Assembly: GCA_951799405.1 (NCBI GenBank)
Contig: OX637332.1
Coordinates: 11,661,001 to 11,725,000 of the forward strand
Origin: Agapetus fuscipes
Lineage: Eukaryota; Arthropoda; Insecta; Trichoptera; Glossosomatidae
Reading direction: 5' to 3'
DNA length: 64,000 nucleotides
The notes below the pieces were generated by a model, which was given only the letters and a program-made list of their open reading frames with translations, ran no database searches and was not told the DNA's origin. Position 1 is the stretch's first letter. Every line of letters starts with the position of its first letter. The position numbers and the translations under genes are program-made. Shown piece after piece: positions 54,319 to 64,000 of the stretch.

Positions 54319-56384
54319 TTTTAAATTTAAGATTCTATACTTTTTCTACAACTCTTATATGTATAAAAATGCATTCAGCTTTCAGTGGTTATTTTACTTA
54401 CACTTCTTTATATCTTTTGTAACATAATTTCAAAAATCAATCGGACCTGAACACAACTTTCAGTCCTACTTCTTTATCATGAAAAATTTGAATACGAAAA
54501 AAAGGCAAATGACAAACTTCGATAGTCCTACGTAATATAGTGTGAACAATGCCAAGGGCTTGAAATAATGAAAAAGACAGATAAAAGTTCGGCTTGGGCT
54601 GAGGGATGTCACAGGCGAATTCACGCGGCCAAGATAAACTTTTAGCATATTGATCTAGTCGGCTTCAGGCGACGCCTTTTTTCAGGAACAAGTTTCGTCC
54701 AACTTTAGTGAAAGTGGTTGCTCGGGTGTGTGTGTGCGGGTGTGTACAGACTACCCACCGACACACCGACAAACTTCGCAGTAGTTGGCTCTTTAGAAAT
54801 GCTTCTTTGAGATAATAAATTTTAAGTGCTGTGTAAGTAAACCTATTATATTACTATTACAGCCTTAAAGTACACCTTTTAAGTAATTTATGATACGCCA
54901 GCTATCCATGGGCTAATAAGAAATTCACAAGTTTTTAATTTTCATCCAAGATATTTTCACTTCAACCCAAAGTAATTTTGTTTTACAGCACTTGTTAATT
55001 TATATTGTACTGATTAAGTTAATCATAATCAACCTATGTAAATTTTCTTAAAACATGTAAGCAAAAGTATTCCCAAGTAGAGTCTAACGTCTCGTCATTT
55101 CATCATTTGAGAAGTTGCATTGGCTTCTCGAATCTGTTTTTAAAGGGTTTTTTTTCTAAACCGTAAGCTTTATAAGGTAAATTTTTGTTTATTTAAGAGT
55201 ACGTTTTATATTATTAGAAAGGCTAAATGAATCTTCCAAGCGCCAAGAATGTCATTAAAAGAACACACACAAAAAATCATATCCTTCTCTTTCTGACTCA
55301 ATCCATATTACCAAGACACCCGCTTAGAAGTCAGTAGCTCTACCAGTCAACCTATTATCCGGGTATATTTTGAACAGGTTGAATTACACAATACACATAT
55401 CAGGTTACAAAAATTTTAATCTTTTTTTTCACAAATTGATGGTCATAATAATAGTTTTAGACACTAATTTTCAGTCACCTAATTGTTATTTAAGTATAAA
55501 TCAAATTTCAGATGCCAGTCATAAAACCGACTGTACAATATTATGTCAATATTCAGAATATGATAAACTATCATTGTTGCTGAATAACTGTATCCTTTTA
55601 TCTTCTAAGGTAAATTTAGAAAGCAATAAAAACTAAAACAACATTTAGATTAAATAAACTAAAATAAAATTTCAACTATCAAAAATATGTTGCTTTGTAT
55701 TTTATTTTTCATTCTCCTCGAGAGGCTTAGACCGCACGAGCGTTTTTTCAAGCGCCCGCTCTCGGTTACAATGCACGCCAAAGACGCGCACAAAGGGCTC
55801 GCCGAACATTATAACGCATGGGCGTTTTGTGAAATTATACGCGTGGTTACACTCTCTTTTGTATGGGACCACCGCTGCTTTGATACATAGTTTGCATAAT
55901 GTTATTGAGCCCATTAAAATGTTATGTAAACGGCATTCTTTTAATTATTGCTTTGCTTTGTTTTATTATTCTATTTTATTATACGGGGTTAAAATATGGA
56001 CTATAAACTTGGTTTTCTCCATAGCGAGTTCAATCCCTCAATTTGTCTTCCCCAGGCGAGAGTATACCAGGCCTGAGACGAAATTTTCAGCAGATGGTGT
56101 GGCAAATATGGAACTCACCACTCTGCCAAGATCTGAAAATTCTCCGGCCGGATATTTCCTCTCGTTTCCTCTTTTTTCTGAGTTTTTAAAGTAACGGATA
56201 AGATAAAGATATGCTCCAATCTTTGCTTATTAATTGGTATTATATTGGACGCATAACAATATATTAAGGGCATGATATCCCCGTGCCTCAACCAACTATA
56301 CTCGTATACTGTCGACGATACTTCTAGACGATCACTGCTCTCTACCTTCACTGTTGTCAACATGGTAACAGTTAAGAAGCCAAA
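54319..56384. other. unclassified sequence with a GC-rich block
   Basis: The block 55715-55890 is clearly more GC-rich, with many CG dinucleotides and frames open on both strands; its origin is unknown (possibly a transposon end). A second block, 56030-56160, is also mixed. No domain recognised. Confidence 0.35.
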
Positions 56385-56588
56385 ATGACGAACAACTCTA
56401 ATTTCGCTGACTGGAGTTTTGGAGTAGCTGGGCTACTTGCCTGGAATCAGTTACCTGTCAACCTGCAAATCAACCAATCCACTGCCACCTTCAGAAGAGG
56501 ATTGAAGGAAATACTGTACTCAAAGAGCCATGTTGTCCTTGAGATGATCATTTTTAATGAAATGGCGCCACAGGAAAAAATAAGGTGA
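56385..56588 (+). pseudogene. LINE ORF2 C-terminal tip
   Basis: The frame reads NFADWSFGVAGLLAWNQLPV, then a TFRRGLKE-like stretch. This is the usual C-terminal block of CR1/L2-type LINE proteins and parallels GDRAFAVAGPATWNHLPP in the 8.4-kb element, though from a different family. About 45 codons align. The ATG is fortuitous. Confidence 0.6.
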
Positions 56589-57264
56589 CAAGTTAGAGGA
56601 TTCTAACGGACGACAGAGTTGGAGGTAAAGACTGTTGGAGGTCAAGGCTCTATACGTAATGTCTATAGAGCCATTGAATAAGTAAATGAGTTTTTTATAA
56701 ACAAAAAAATACAAAATTATTGTTCCAAAAATAGTATTTTTTAGAAAAAAGCAAAAATAAATTAGTTAACAGACTAATTGCACAACAAGCTCAGTAAAGT
56801 AAAAAAAATGTCTCAAATATAAAAAAAACCTTCATTGATTATTTTTCTCTTATCTACACTATTTTTGTTTACAGAAACATTGAATAAAGTTGATCGTTCA
56901 CTTTTTATGCACGCTCGTGTGGTTTATTCTACACCAGACAAATAAAATTATATTTCATGATCCCATTGTGCTAATCTGCCATGAAAAACTTTCCAAACTC
57001 CAATTGTATTATTTTCAATGAAAAGTTTTAGTGAGCGACGACAAATTGTAAAGCTTTTTTAAACCTTTACCAATGCGACAAATTTATTTTAACATGAAAT
57101 TTCATTTGTATCACAGTTTTGTTGCTTTGTTTCTTTTTTATTTGATTAACTGTGTACATATTTTTAGGATTTTTTTTTTTTTTTTTAAGAAAATCCTGTG
57201 CGGGAGACTCCCTAGATTCTGAAGACTCTAGGGGTCTATGACACTTGTTGTAGTGCCGCAGAGG
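56589..57264. other. unclassified AT-rich sequence
   Basis: No recognised gene or family; a T-run lies at about 57169-57187. Confidence 0.3.
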
Positions 57265-57501
57265 TGTACGAGCTTGGTCGTCGCTACAAAGCGCCAATAC
57301 TCAAGCAAGACCCAGTTGCTGTAAGGCTGGATGGACCCTTGGTGACCGGTCATTGGTAAAGGCTTATGAATTCTTCAACCCAGCGAAGAGCACATTCGAA
57401 ATATTAATGGTATTTTTGTGTGCTCCGCCGGGATCCGAATCCACAACCTTCCAAATATTTATGAGTCCGAAGTGTTGCCACAACGGACTACGGACCGGTC
57501 C
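57265..57501 (-). mobile_element. SINE family C copy
   Basis: GTACGAGCTTGGTCGTCGCT, GACCCAGTTGCTGTAAGGC, GGTGACCGGTCATTGG, B box GGATCCGAATCC and end GGACTACGGACCGGTCC, all in minus orientation. Confidence 0.8.
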
Positions 57502-58043
57502 GAGAATTAAAGGTCTTAACACGTAAATTTAAGCTATTATTTCGTAGAATTTTCTGTTTTTCAATGTTTATAAATAAATTCCCAGTGGGAAGTAGAGCTG
57601 TATATTTTTTTTATGTAGGTACTTAACCTCTTCACGAAAAAGATTTAAATATGGAAAGTCTGGTAAAATTATTTTTAAACACTAAACTCGCATAAAACGG
57701 AGGTCAACTGCAATAACAAAAGACACAAAATGAAGTTTGCAACAAAATTGGATGATCAAAATAAGGGTTATATCACACTGTTAACTTTTCACGGTTCTAC
57801 TTTTGAATATTTGAAAGAATTACAATTTTTATTTTGCTTCCACTGCTTACTTTCCTAAGATGAATGGTGATTTCTAAATTAATCATCGTTGTAAAAAGCA
57901 AAAATGTTTAACCATAAATCGTTTTTCGTGGCCTTAAAATAACAAATTTAGTACACGATAAAATTGGAAAGTAAAGAGGCAGTATATTTCATAAAAATAT
58001 TAGAAAAAAAAATATTGGGATAAACAATTTAACCGTCTTTATT
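57502..58043. other. unclassified AT-rich sequence
   Basis: No recognised gene or family. Confidence 0.3.
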
Positions 58044-58110
58044 AAAGACCGGTCACACAACTTCATCTAGCATAACAGAAACTAAGTCTTACTTGAGAAA
58101 TTTGCACTGA
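58044..58110 (+). mobile_element. SINE family C fragment
   Basis: AAGACCGGTCACACAAC, ATCTAGCATAACAGAAACT and CTTACTTGAGAAATTTG resemble the central family C body. Confidence 0.5.
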
Positions 58111-59569
58111 ATCCTTTAAGTTCAAAAAGCCAATAAGAAATAACTAAAAGCGTTCACTACATAAATTAACAAGCGTATGATAACTTTACAAAGAAGTCTC
58201 TTTAGAATTTCTGTTACTTACTAAAATTTACACAAGCATTCCGTCAGTTTATTTTTTGTCGTTTGATTTTTACCGTGTGCTCGCGATCTTTTATAGGAAA
58301 AGTCTCTCCGGTTTATACAAATCGAATGATGTCGCGAGGATCGAGATACCTTTGAGTTCTGTTTACATAATAGAATAGAAATGCAGATGTATAGTGATCA
58401 CTTAGGTGTATCCCCGCCATATGTTCGAGTACGCCTCCATCTCTCTGAACATCTTCAATCCCATCATTTATTCAGCTTTCCCTGCTCCTAACACAACGGA
58501 GAGTTTGCGTGTCAAATAATATTTTCTCTGAAACAGCGGATGTGTGCAGCACTTTTATTTTCATTCAGCACTTTATTGGCGGGTGAGCGTCGACTACTTA
58601 GATAATAATATATAATCTAACAACCAAAAAAGTGGTTCCAACAAGATTAATTTTGGGAAGCTCACAACTACTTTTTGAAATTGTGCAGCTAATAAAATAG
58701 GTGTATAACAATATGTTGTACTCGTAGTTTATCGTCCTCATCACAATCATTAACACCAGAAACCCGAAATGGGTCTTGGTCTCCTTGATCAATCATAGTT
58801 TAACTTTCATTATTTTCCATACTCCTACCGCACGATAGTCTGATACCACGTATGAAGTCATATCCTCATTTATTTTAGTAAAGGTTCTTAGGCTAGAGAG
58901 TTATCATCAAGCCACCACCCACTACATCCAGACATCTGACTCTGAAACTTTCTGCAATCCTCTAAGTCCATCAAGACATCTACCTATCTTTTCCAGGCTT
59001 GGCGCTTAAATTTTAATAAATAAAAAAATGTACTAAATGTGTTCAAAATTAAATGTAAAAAGTATAAGGGTGCACAATACGGATTTCAAATTAAGATTGA
59101 AAATACCGGTGATGGATGCTGTTTACTTCGTAATAGCTCAGTTTGTTTTACGGATTTTACTGTATGCTTACTACCAATACTTGAATACGTCAAGTCACCT
59201 ACTCTTGCTTTAATCTTGTTTTCTCTTCAAATGCTTTTATATGTTTTCAATATCGATAAAACATGAAGAAATCAACGAATTATACTAACATTTCTGTTAA
59301 AAAAATATTATGTCGCGTTTTATATAAATTAATGAATTAAGTACTCTCCCTCCGGTTTTTTCAGCAATCTCTATCTAGAGGTAAAATAAAGCTGAGAGAT
59401 TCGTTTTCCGCTCGCTGCCTGGCCATTTCCACTCAAATTAATACGTCATCATTATCTCCCAGATCGTTCTTCGGCAGCAACATGATCTCTTTTTAAATTC
59501 GGTGGGGGCGCTAACGGTTGGCTTTGGACCCATCCCGCTCGACATGGAGAGGTGGTGTAGATAGTTCCA
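58111..59569. other. unclassified sequence
   Basis: No recognised gene or family. The stretch 58220-58510 is of mixed composition and could be single-copy. Confidence 0.3.
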
Positions 59570-59800
59570 CGCCAAATTGGTCACAGACAACCTGTCCACA
59601 GACCGCTCGGCCATGGACAAGTCTGTCACACAACATTTCATCCACACGACTTTTAGATCCAGTACGTTTTGGTCACAAACAACGTGGCCACAAATAACTT
59701 GTCGCCAGACACATTGGTCACGGACAATTCGGTCACACAACAGTTTGTTCACACGACTTTTTGATCAACAATATTTTAGTCACAAATAATATTTGGTCCG
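59570..59800 (+). repeat. array of degenerate ~15-16-bp repeats
   Basis: About 14 units of the form GGTCACAGACAANT (GGTCACAGACAA, TGTCCACAGACC, GGCCATGGACAA, GGTCACAAACAA, GGTCACGGACAA and so on). Two blocks of several units repeat in the same order (about 59608-59672 and 59717-59775), so there is a higher-order period near 110 bp. A 104-codon minus frame through it is a by-product of the repeat. Confidence 0.65.
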
Positions 59801-59844
59801 AAGAGAGCTCCATCACATAAAATTACAATTAATTTCCGAATCAC

Positions 59845-59980
59845 GTCTGGCCCATTTGACCATTACTACGACCCTGGTTCAACAGATGCCATTGCATAGA
59901 CACAAGCTTCAGCTTTCACATAAAGACAACTGGGCAGGAAAAATAGGGTTGTGAATTGCATTTCTCTTCACAAATCTATT
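59845..59980 (+). mobile_element. SINE family B, 3' part
   Basis: CCATTTGACCATTACTACGA, CCTGGTTCAACAGATG and GAATTGCATTTCTCTTCACA match family B. Head missing. Confidence 0.7.
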
Positions 59981-60079
59981 AAAAAAATTAAAAAACTACT
60001 GAAATTACAAAGTTTTTTTGAAGAACAAGTTTTCTGTGACGAAGCTTTGTAGGCCTATATTGTATGTGAAAATTCATAT

Positions 60080-60165
60080 AGAAAAACTGTCGTGTGACCA
60101 ATTTCTCCATGAACGAGCTGTCTGTGGACGAGTTATCTTTGACTGATTTGTCGTAACACGGGTGT
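60080..60165 (-). repeat. inverted arm of the ~15-bp repeat array
   Basis: GTCGTGTGACCAATTTC, GAGCTGTCTGTGGACGAG and TGACTGATTTGTCG are the same units on the opposite strand, with SINE B between the two arms. Confidence 0.55.
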
Positions 60166-60385
60166 AGATAGATAGATGTTCGAGTAGTCGAGCGGTAGAC
60201 TAGTCGAGTAGTCGAGTAAACGTGCGAGGAGCGGGGTGGCTTCCCCAAACCATCGGGACAAATGGATGTAGTACAAGCGACTAGTAATGCAATAACAAAG
60301 AGAACGCGTTGTCGTGTGTATTTTGGAAGAATAGATGATGAACGAATCTATGTAAAATTTAATCCTACTTGCAAAAGTATATTCG

Positions 60386-60580
60386 TATGAAATGCGTTAG
60401 TTAAAACGTGTTAGTTCGCACTTACAAATGCTGTATACATTAAAATACGAATCTCGAATTAACATACTCGTAAGCCCTGCAACTTTTGCCGACCTTCCAT
60501 GAAACAGGGGTGGCATTATCAAAGTGAACCATTTTTTGCAATATGGGTGGTCAGCCTCATACCAACCTATTTGTCAAGGA
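60386..60580 (-). mobile_element. family D copy, tail lost
   Basis: CGTGTTAGTTCGCACTTAC to GGTCAGCCTCATACCAACC and TTGTCAAGGAG. Confidence 0.75.
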
Positions 60581-60682
60581 GCAAGTGTATAATGAGTCAT
60601 AGTAGTCAGATTTCAAACGATTGGAAGCTGCAGAATGAGGAATTAAAAGAGCATGAATATCAAGAAAATAAAAAATGTGTGA

Positions 60683-60725
60683 TATTATGGGTGGTCAGCC
60701 TCATACTAGCCTATAAGTTAAGTAG
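60683..60725 (-). mobile_element. family D head fragment
   Basis: ATGGGTGGTCAGCCTCATAC and CTATAAGTTAAG only. Confidence 0.55.
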
Positions 60726-61472
60726 TAGCACCAATTATAAATAAAGAGGAACTGTTAAATCTTCATTTAAAATGCTGTTATGATTTTATTTGGTTCTTTT
60801 TAAATAAACTGCGATTTATTTAACAGGATTTATTTTGCACAATATACGGTTACATAGTACTTTACCAGCTCTATCGACTCAGCGTCACAATGTTTCAAGC
60901 GTCTCTGGCTCTCCGCACCATTGCGGCTCATATATACAGGTACGAAAGAGATGATTCTTGCATGTTCTAGATTATTCCACATACCTACTTCTATTATGGA
61001 TTTTTCGAAACACTTCCAGATTGTTCAATACCTTACACAAGTATTTATTTTTATATTTCGCGCTCTCTATGCAACATTTTCCTCGTCGGGCCCGGAACAT
61101 GGGAGCAGAGAGGCTTTTCAAAGTTCAAATTTATTTTTGCACGGCGTAAGACGGATCGCTCACATTATGCGTGTAGCTGCTCCAGCTCACTTCACGTAAA
61201 TATTTATTGAGAATCACTGGCCATCCGTCACCTGGGCCGGGATTATGTCCCCGGCCTCGCGAGCATGTCGGGGAATAATGGGAATCAAATGCGAAACTTT
61301 ATGTTACAAGTTTTCCATTGAATAAATCCAAACTGGTGACACTTTTGTTCTAAAATCATAGCTTTTTTTTGCTTCAACACCTTGATGATTTTCTAGCTAA
61401 TCAGTGTAATACAATTTTTTTTATTAATTGAGGAGAATCTTGGATTTAGCTGAGACCCACCAAGGTATCATA
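60726..61472. other. unclassified sequence with GC-rich part
   Basis: Stretch 61055-61290 is mixed to GC-rich, and 92- and 63-codon frames overlap in two phases. No domain. It may be single-copy host DNA. Confidence 0.3.
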
Positions 61473-61715
61473 TAATAATCTATAATCTTAGTTGCAAGGA
61501 CATATTCATTTAAAGCTCTCAGATGTATGCCCACAAACACGTGTAGTTCGCGCTTACAAATTCTGAATGTGTACTTACAAATAAATCTAAACCTCAAATG
61601 AACATAAGCCCTACAACTTTTGCCGACCTTCCCTGACACAGGGGTGACATTGACAAAGTGAACCATTTTTTACAGAATGGGTGGTCAGCCTCATACCAAC
61701 CTATAAGTCAAGGAA
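61473..61715 (-). mobile_element. family D copy, full length
   Basis: ATAATCTATAATCTTAGTTG tail, body with CCCTGACACAGGGGTGAC, end CCTATAAGTCAAGGA. Confidence 0.8.
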
Positions 61716-61937
61716 ATATGATGATGATGGTATTAAAAGTATTTTTTTAGAATCCCGTTCTAGATTTTTTGTAAAAACTTGCTTTCATTTTATCGGCCAT
61801 ACTCTAATTTTTGTCTTGTTGAAGTCTCCACTTCACTGTATTCATGGTCTGTCTTATGGTTATTGAAGCTAACAATATGCCCTACCCACAACCACTTCGT
61901 ATGTTTTTTATTATTTAATCATATTCTTAAAAAGTAC

Positions 61938-62639
61938 TTAAGGCGTGTTATAAAGCTAAATCTGCCGTTTTTGTTTCTTACACTTTATGGTCTTAGCAAA
62001 ATAGTTACAGTAATGAAAAAAATCTAGCATGTTTATTAATTTTATATCTTAATTATAAAGCTTAAACAAAATACATAACTTAAGAATTACCACCACAAAA
62101 AAATATTGAAAAAAATGCGTTTTTTTTACATTTTTAGCTTTTTTTTCGTGTGTGCTGTATTTTGGATTTTTTTTTTTTGCTTTTTACTTACAAAACTATA
62201 CATTGTTTACGTTCAATACTCAACATTTTTTCAATAATGTCAATAGTTTTTGAGTAAATATGGAAAAACTGAAACATGAATTAAATTTTAATTAAATCAA
62301 AAAACACAGTTTTTCCATATTTACTCAAAAACTATTGACATTATTGAAAAAATGTTGAGTATTGAACGTAAACAATGTATAGTTTTGTAAGTAAAAAGCA
62401 AAAAAAAAAATCCAAAATACAGCACACACGAAAAAAAAGCTAAAAATGTAAAAAAAACCGCTTTTTTTCAATATTTTTTTGTGGTGGCAATTCTTAAGTT
62501 ATATATTTTGTTTAAGCTTTATAATTAAGATAAAAAATTAATAAACATGCTAGATTTTTTTCATGACTGTATCTATTTTGCTAAGACCATACAGTGTAAG
62601 AAATAAAAACGGCAGATTTAGCTTTATAACACGCCTTAA
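61938..62639 (-). mobile_element. 702-bp foldback element bounded by TTAA (copy 2)
   Basis: Same arms as 25316-26023, with closely matching TTAAGGCGTGTTATAAAGC ends. The central spacer (about 62265-62315) is the reverse complement of the copy 1 spacer, so it is inserted in the opposite direction. The arms look nearly perfect. Confidence 0.8.
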
Positions 62640-63415
62640 ATCTGCACGTGAATTAACATGGAAAAAATGTGTCGTAGCAGCCATGTTGGGTTGCTAGGAA
62701 AAAGGCAATAAATATTTTATTATTGGTTCTTAAGGACAGCAGTACCTTACAAGAATAACGTTTGATCGCTGAGAAAAAAGTTCCATTGGATTTACAAATC
62801 TTATACATCAAAACGAGTTTTCTTATTTTCATTCACCTCTTAGTTGATTTCCAGGTTAAGAGGTAAATTATAAGATAATGCAACGCTATTAACCATGCTC
62901 GTAATATTATTCTTCATAACAGCCACTGCATTTTAGCAGAGGAAATTTCGAGTCTGGCGAGTGTTAATAAAGTGCGGGTGGTAGTGCGCTGTGCACCAAG
63001 TATACAGCTTTCCGTACAACTCAATCGGAGCGTTTTACAAAAAATGTTTAGAAAGTTAAACGCTCAATGCATGTGTAGATTTGGTTTTCGTTAGGTTTTT
63101 GGTGAACTGTATGGTTGAGTTCTAACGTAAAGTTTTACACATTGGGTACTGAGCACACTCACTGGGGGCGAATGGAAACAATGAAGCTCCACTGCTGGAA
63201 GTGTAATATTCATTTTCAATTCATTTTGCGAGACTGGCAACAGTTCAGATAATGAACACATCAGAAAGACTGAAAAGGCGGAAGGGCGACACTTGCATAC
63301 CATTCAGAGCGTCTTAGAACTTCAATTAAAGCCTCCGTTTGCTGAATGCCGTAGCCGAGCACCCTGTAACAGAAGCCGCGTGAATGTCGACATGACAATA
63401 TTTGGCATCCATACC
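62640..63415. other. unclassified sequence
   Basis: No dispersed family. Composition is mixed and there is no coding motif. Confidence 0.3.
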
Positions 63416-63522
63416 CTATAATCTATAATCTAAGTTTCAAAGATATATGCATGCCCACAAACTAAAAACCTATAGTTCGCGCTTTCAAATGCTGAATGTG
63501 TACATACAAATAAAATAAAATA
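63416..63522 (-). mobile_element. family D copy, tail side, interrupted
   Basis: CTATAATCTATAATCTAAG to GTACATACAAATAAAATAAA; continues at 63781 after SINE B. Confidence 0.75.
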
Positions 63523-63778
63523 GTCGGTGTTATGGCCGAGGGGGCCAAGTGGGCTGATCTTTCTAGCGTGTTTGGAATAGAACAACGTTGGTTCGATCCC
63601 CACCTGGGTCATTTGACCATAACTTTGACCCTGGTTCAACAGATGTTATTGGATAATTATTATTAATAATGAATTGAAAATAAACAATAATTAATTATTA
63701 ATTGATGATATTAATACCTGTTTCTAGCCAAGCAGAATATAATTGCATTCCTCTTCACAAATCTATTTAAAAAAAAAA
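63523..63778 (+). mobile_element. SINE family B inserted in family D
   Basis: Complete: head TTATGGCCGAGGGGGCCAAG, B box GGTTCGATCCCC, AT-rich hairpin (about 63650-63710), CACAAATCTATT end and A-rich tail. Confidence 0.85.
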
Positions 63779-63780
63779 CG

Positions 63781-63898
63781 AACCTAAAATGAACATGAAA
63801 CTTTTGCCGACTTTCCCTGACACAGGGGTGACATTGGCAAAGTGAACCATTTTTTACAGTATTGGTGGTCAGTTTCATACCAACCTATAAATCAAGGA
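63781..63898 (-). mobile_element. family D copy, head side after SINE B
   Basis: AACCTAAAATGAACATG to CATACCAACCTATAAATCAA completes the copy begun at 63416. Confidence 0.75.
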
Positions 63899-64000
63899 AT
63901 CAATTAATCCCTACAATCACAATAATACTATTAAACCCATTGTAGTCAATAAAATTTCATTGTTATCCACAAACCATATTGCACAGATGCGTTTACAATA

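Noticed and set aside
55702..55914. GC-rich overlapping frames on both strands
   Set aside because: Open frames in CG-rich DNA with no motif; no splice or start context supports a gene.
59438..59752. 104-codon minus-strand frame
   Set aside because: Most of its length is translation of the 15-bp repeat units.

Overview
This 64 kb window is AT-rich animal nuclear DNA, most likely from an arthropod and probably an insect with a large, transposon-filled genome. The reasons are a Penelope-like element with a GIY-YIG endonuclease, RTE and CR1/L2-type LINE tails, a Ty3/Gypsy element with a Lys-tRNA primer site, and several tRNA-derived SINE families. I find no convincing host exon, rRNA, functional tRNA or CRISPR array. 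Nearly everything recognisable is a mobile element or its debris, so the window looks intergenic or intronic.

Layout. 0-8 kb: a Penelope 3' fragment at the left edge, then about 6 kb with little I can classify. 8-13 kb: a 120-bp hairpin element, a 5'-truncated LINE with an open reverse transcriptase frame, and the first copies of a ~250-bp repeat called family D here. A three-level nest (Penelope end inside family D inside a SINE) lies at 12.4-13.0 kb. 13-22 kb: more family D and SINE copies, a Tc1/mariner-type MITE, and a near full-length Penelope element (18.5-22.0 kb) with inverted terminal repeats, split by a 629-bp solo LTR. 22-42 kb: RTE LINE tails, a 708-bp foldback element bounded by TTAA, a 144-bp tandem array, and many SINE and family D copies. 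42.4-48.3 kb: a complete Ty3/Gypsy retrotransposon with identical LTRs (apart from one duplication) and an uninterrupted 1346-codon gag-pol frame. 48-64 kb: further SINE and family D copies, an array of degenerate ~15-bp repeats, and a second TTAA foldback.

How the parts work together. The Gypsy element encodes all the activities needed for its own copying (Gag, protease, RT, RNase H, integrase) and is the only apparently intact autonomous element. The LINEs and the Penelope element are broken. SINE families A, B and C (tRNA-headed) and family D (tRNA-like promoter only suspected) encode no protein and would depend on LINE enzymes. Hammerhead-ribozyme-like motifs recur in the Penelope-type ends, with paired changes in their stems.

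Names A, B, C and D are labels local to this annotation. Boundaries of decayed repeats are good to about 10-20 bases.
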